Source: an uncultured Bacilli bacterium (lineage in GTDB: Bacteria; Bacillota_I; Bacilli_A; RF39; UBA660). Taken from it: a stretch of 14,365 nucleotides of DNA. Location of the stretch: the NCBI GenBank assembly GCA_944327425.1, contig CALVHJ010000029.1, positions 1-14,365 of the forward strand. The letters run 5' to 3'. How positions within the stretch are numbered: position 1 is the first letter of the stretch; the number at the start of each line of letters is the position of its first letter. The notes under the pieces were generated by a model. That model made no database searches. It saw only the letters and a list, made by a program, of their open reading frames with translations, and was not told the origin of the DNA. A program made the position numbers and the translations under genes. Positions 13,071 to 14,365 of this stretch are shown piece by piece.

Positions 13071-13910
13071 TTAAACTCTTGCTAATTTATAGACTTGTTC
13101 TTCTTTAAAATCTTTTAGGTATTGTTTTAAAAAAACTAGTTTTTCTCTTTCAGTCTTAAAGATTAAGTCACTTAGTTCTATAGCTTGTTCAATGTATATT
13201 TTGTTATCTAAAACATCAGGGGTTTTATTAAGACGAAAGTTTATTAAATCTTCATTGTAATTACTACTTTTAGCATATTCAATTAAACTTTTGAATAAAT
13301 TAAAGTTACTGTACCAAACATTTGGGTTTAATGTGCCATTAGGAGTGCGAAATTCAATGGTGTTTTTGTCAGGGTTTCCTATATTAGCTAAGTTTAGTCC
13401 TTTTTTCTTACCTAGGTTAAAAACTGTTATTAATGTGGCAAATTTATCTATGTAAGATGGTTTTAGTTTGGCTAGTAAATATTGATATTCTTCTTTTACA
13501 GGTGGTGCATATTTTATTAGACTTTCTCTAGCATAAGCATATTCACCGTAGGAAAAACGATAAATTATGTGTTCATAAGATATCCATAGTTTTATAAATC
13601 TTAAGAAATACATAGAATTATTTTCAAAGATATTTGCTCCTATATGGATATGAGCACCAGTATTAAGAGATGATGCTTTATTTTTAGTTAGAAAAGTGCA
13701 TATATTAGTAATATCTTGCCATGTACTTAACGTGTTAGTAAGTATTGGCGAAGATAGCTCTCCACCTAACAAGGGATTAGATGAAGTTTTTATAATAGCA
13801 TCTTCTTTTTTGCTATCCCACATAGGATAGTAGTTATTCATGTACTCTGTTACATATTTTCTTAGAAGATCGCGGTATTCAATTTCAATACCAAAAGTTA
13901 GATTTTGCAT
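13071..13910 (-). CDS. Amidoligase-family protein (COOH-NH2 ligase, glutamine-synthetase-like fold)
   Basis: A 279-residue cytosolic protein with the motif order of the amidoligase family (Amidoligase_2), relatives of glutamate-cysteine ligase and glutamine synthetase that make amide or isopeptide bonds using ATP. The marks are FGIEIEY (6-12), GGELSSPIL (49-57), TGAHIHIGA (84-92) and TIEFRTPNGTLNP (184-196). The acidic and histidine residues in these are the expected metal/ATP ligands. The C-terminal third is helical and charged. The start is ATG 13910 with GAAGGGG upstream and its own strong promoter. In other bacteria such genes often sit beside gamma-glutamylcyclotransferase-like or peptidase genes. 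None is visible here, so the substrate (a peptide, a surface polymer or glutamate) is unknown. It might have come with a mobile element, but no such element is seen. Confidence 0.8.
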   Translation of the reverse strand: MQNLTFGIEIEYRDLLRKYVTEYMNNYYPMWDSKKEDAIIKTSSNPLLGGELSSPILTNTLSTWQDITNICTFLTKNKASSLNTGAHIHIGANIFENNSMYFLRFIKLWISYEHIIYRFSYGEYAYARESLIKYAPPVKEEYQYLLAKLKPSYIDKFATLITVFNLGKKKGLNLANIGNPDKNTIEFRTPNGTLNPNVWYSNFNLFKSLIEYAKSSNYNEDLINFRLNKTPDVLDNKIYIEQAIELSDLIFKTEREKLVFLKQYLKDFKEEQVYKLARV

Positions 13911-13935
13911 AATACCCCTTCTTTTTTAAGGTATT

Positions 13936-13964
13936 ATTTTAACAGAAGTAATGTTATTTGTCAA
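13936..13964 (-). promoter_or_regulatory. Promoter of the amidoligase gene
   Basis: On the minus strand, TTGACA (13964-13959), a 17-base spacer and TAAAAT (13941-13936). The -35 begins within the last bases of the T-run of the rpmE terminator. Confidence 0.82.
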
Positions 13965-13990
13965 AAAAACTAGTATTTGCTACTAGTTTT
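13963..13990 (-). terminator. Terminator of rpmE, overlapping its stop codon
   Basis: On the minus strand, AAAACTAGTA (13990-13981), loop GCAAA and TACTAGTTTT (13975-13966) run into T7. The 5' arm includes the rpmE TAG stop. Confidence 0.9.
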
Positions 13991-14195
13991 CCTCTTTATT
14001 TAATCCATATTTACGATTAAATTTTTCAATATTTCCAGTTTTTTTAACCTTTCCTTGAGCTCCTGTATAGAATGGATGACATTCACTACAAATTTCAACA
14101 TTAATATTTTCTTTAGTTGAATGAGTTTCAAATGAGGCTCCACAAGCACAAGTTATTGTTGCTTTTTTCATTTCTGGATGGATTCCTTTTTTCAT
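13983..14195 (-). CDS. rpmE: 50S ribosomal protein L31, zinc-binding type
   Basis: bL31 bridges the central protuberance and the 30S head. The 70-residue protein begins MKKGIHPEMK and keeps the zinc ligands C16, C18, C36 and C39 (CAC and CSEC) plus HPFYTGAQGKVKKTGNIEKFNRKYG, so it is the zinc-containing (C+) form rather than the zinc-independent YtiA type. The start is ATG 14195, 5 nt after GGGAGGT; the frame is open further upstream, but that part is leader, not protein. It has its own promoter and a terminator overlapping its stop, so it is a single-gene transcript. The leader of about 50 nt can fold (GACA/TGTC around 14243-14223), which could be an autoregulatory site as reported for L31 in other bacteria, though unconfirmed here. 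Confidence 0.97.
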   Translation of the reverse strand: MKKGIHPEMKKATITCACGASFETHSTKENINVEICSECHPFYTGAQGKVKKTGNIEKFNRKYGLNKEEN

Positions 14196-14250
14196 TTTTA
14201 CCTCCCGCCATATCAAAATTTTTGACATAGTAAATTCATTTGTCTTAAGT

Positions 14251-14278
14251 ATTATATCATATTTTAGTAACTTTACAA
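14251..14278 (-). promoter_or_regulatory. Extended -10 promoter of rpmE
   Basis: On the minus strand, TTGTAA (14278-14273), a 16-base spacer ending TGA and TATAAT (14256-14251). The predicted start is near 14244. Confidence 0.7.
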
Positions 14279-14308
14279 GACTTTTTTTATTTCCATTAAT
14301 TTTAAATT

Positions 14309-14340
14309 TAAGTTCCCATTTAAAATACGATGGGAATTTA
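14309..14340. other. Inverted repeat upstream of rpmE
   Basis: TAAGTTCCCAT (14309-14319) and ATGGGAATTTA (14330-14340) form an 11-bp stem. One pair is G·U on the plus strand and A·C on the minus strand. No T-run follows on either side, so terminator function for the unseen upstream gene is uncertain. Confidence 0.35.
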
Positions 14341-14365
14341 GTCATAAAAACTATATTTCTCAATA

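Noticed and set aside
13983..14363. An extended 126-residue version of the L31 frame.
   Set aside because: The upstream part covers the rpmE promoter and leader. The conserved N-terminus MKKGIHPEMK with a strong ribosome site is at 14195.
1..14365. Transposons, integrases, CRISPR arrays, tRNA and rRNA genes.
   Set aside because: Both strands were read for repeated arrays, transposase or integrase motifs and tRNA T-arm signatures, and none was found. The absence of tRNA genes is from eye only and not from a covariance search.

Overview
The window comes from a very AT-rich, low-GC Gram-positive-type bacterium. Candidates are an uncultured gut Bacilli or Mollicutes-relative lineage; this is inferred from composition and gene families, and no 16S gene is present. 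TGA is used as a stop codon (for example at the truA end), so the standard bacterial code applies and not the Mycoplasma code. Shine-Dalgarno sequences are strong, and many promoters match the housekeeping sigma consensus with a 17-base spacer. Almost everything is read from the minus strand. The exceptions are one broken small gene near 6.7 kb and one small repressor near 12.7 kb.
Right to left on the minus strand: 13.0-14.2 kb holds rpmE (L31), then an amidoligase-family gene with its own promoter and a doubtful small ORF after it. 11.2-12.9 kb holds a divergent pair: a membrane-anchored surface protein (minus) and a 76-residue Cro/CI-type repressor (plus). Three matching 18-bp palindromes sit on the two facing promoters and look like a compact genetic switch.
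8.9-11.1 kb is an overlapping operon occupying the place where Firmicutes usually carry ecfA1-ecfA2-ecfT-truA. truA is intact. The two upstream genes align with EcfA1 and EcfA2 but have lost every ATPase motif, and no ecfT is present. A 109-residue unknown follows truA. rplM-rpsI (7.9-8.8 kb) has its own consensus promoter and a terminator.
7.0-7.8 kb is a two-gene unit: a 40-residue unknown overlapping a 191-residue protein with a C-terminal HTH. 6.25-6.95 kb is the least ordinary stretch. It holds a frameshifted zinc-ribbon gene on the plus strand and, on the minus strand, a promoter, a possible 9-codon leader ORF, and a candidate structured RNA with two GNRA-capped hairpins and a run of 19 A.
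4.8-6.25 kb encodes a two-gene membrane pair resembling VTE5 (phytol/dolichol kinase family) and VTE6 (DUF92), suggesting two-step phosphorylation of a polyprenol. 0.8-4.7 kb is the tRNA/rRNA modification operon mnmE-mnmG-rsmG. The left edge cuts a single-pass membrane-anchored protein.
Most likely to repay follow-up: the ATPase-dead EcfA-like pair, the three-operator switch, the RNA-like leader at 6.3-6.55 kb, and the VTE5/VTE6-like pair.
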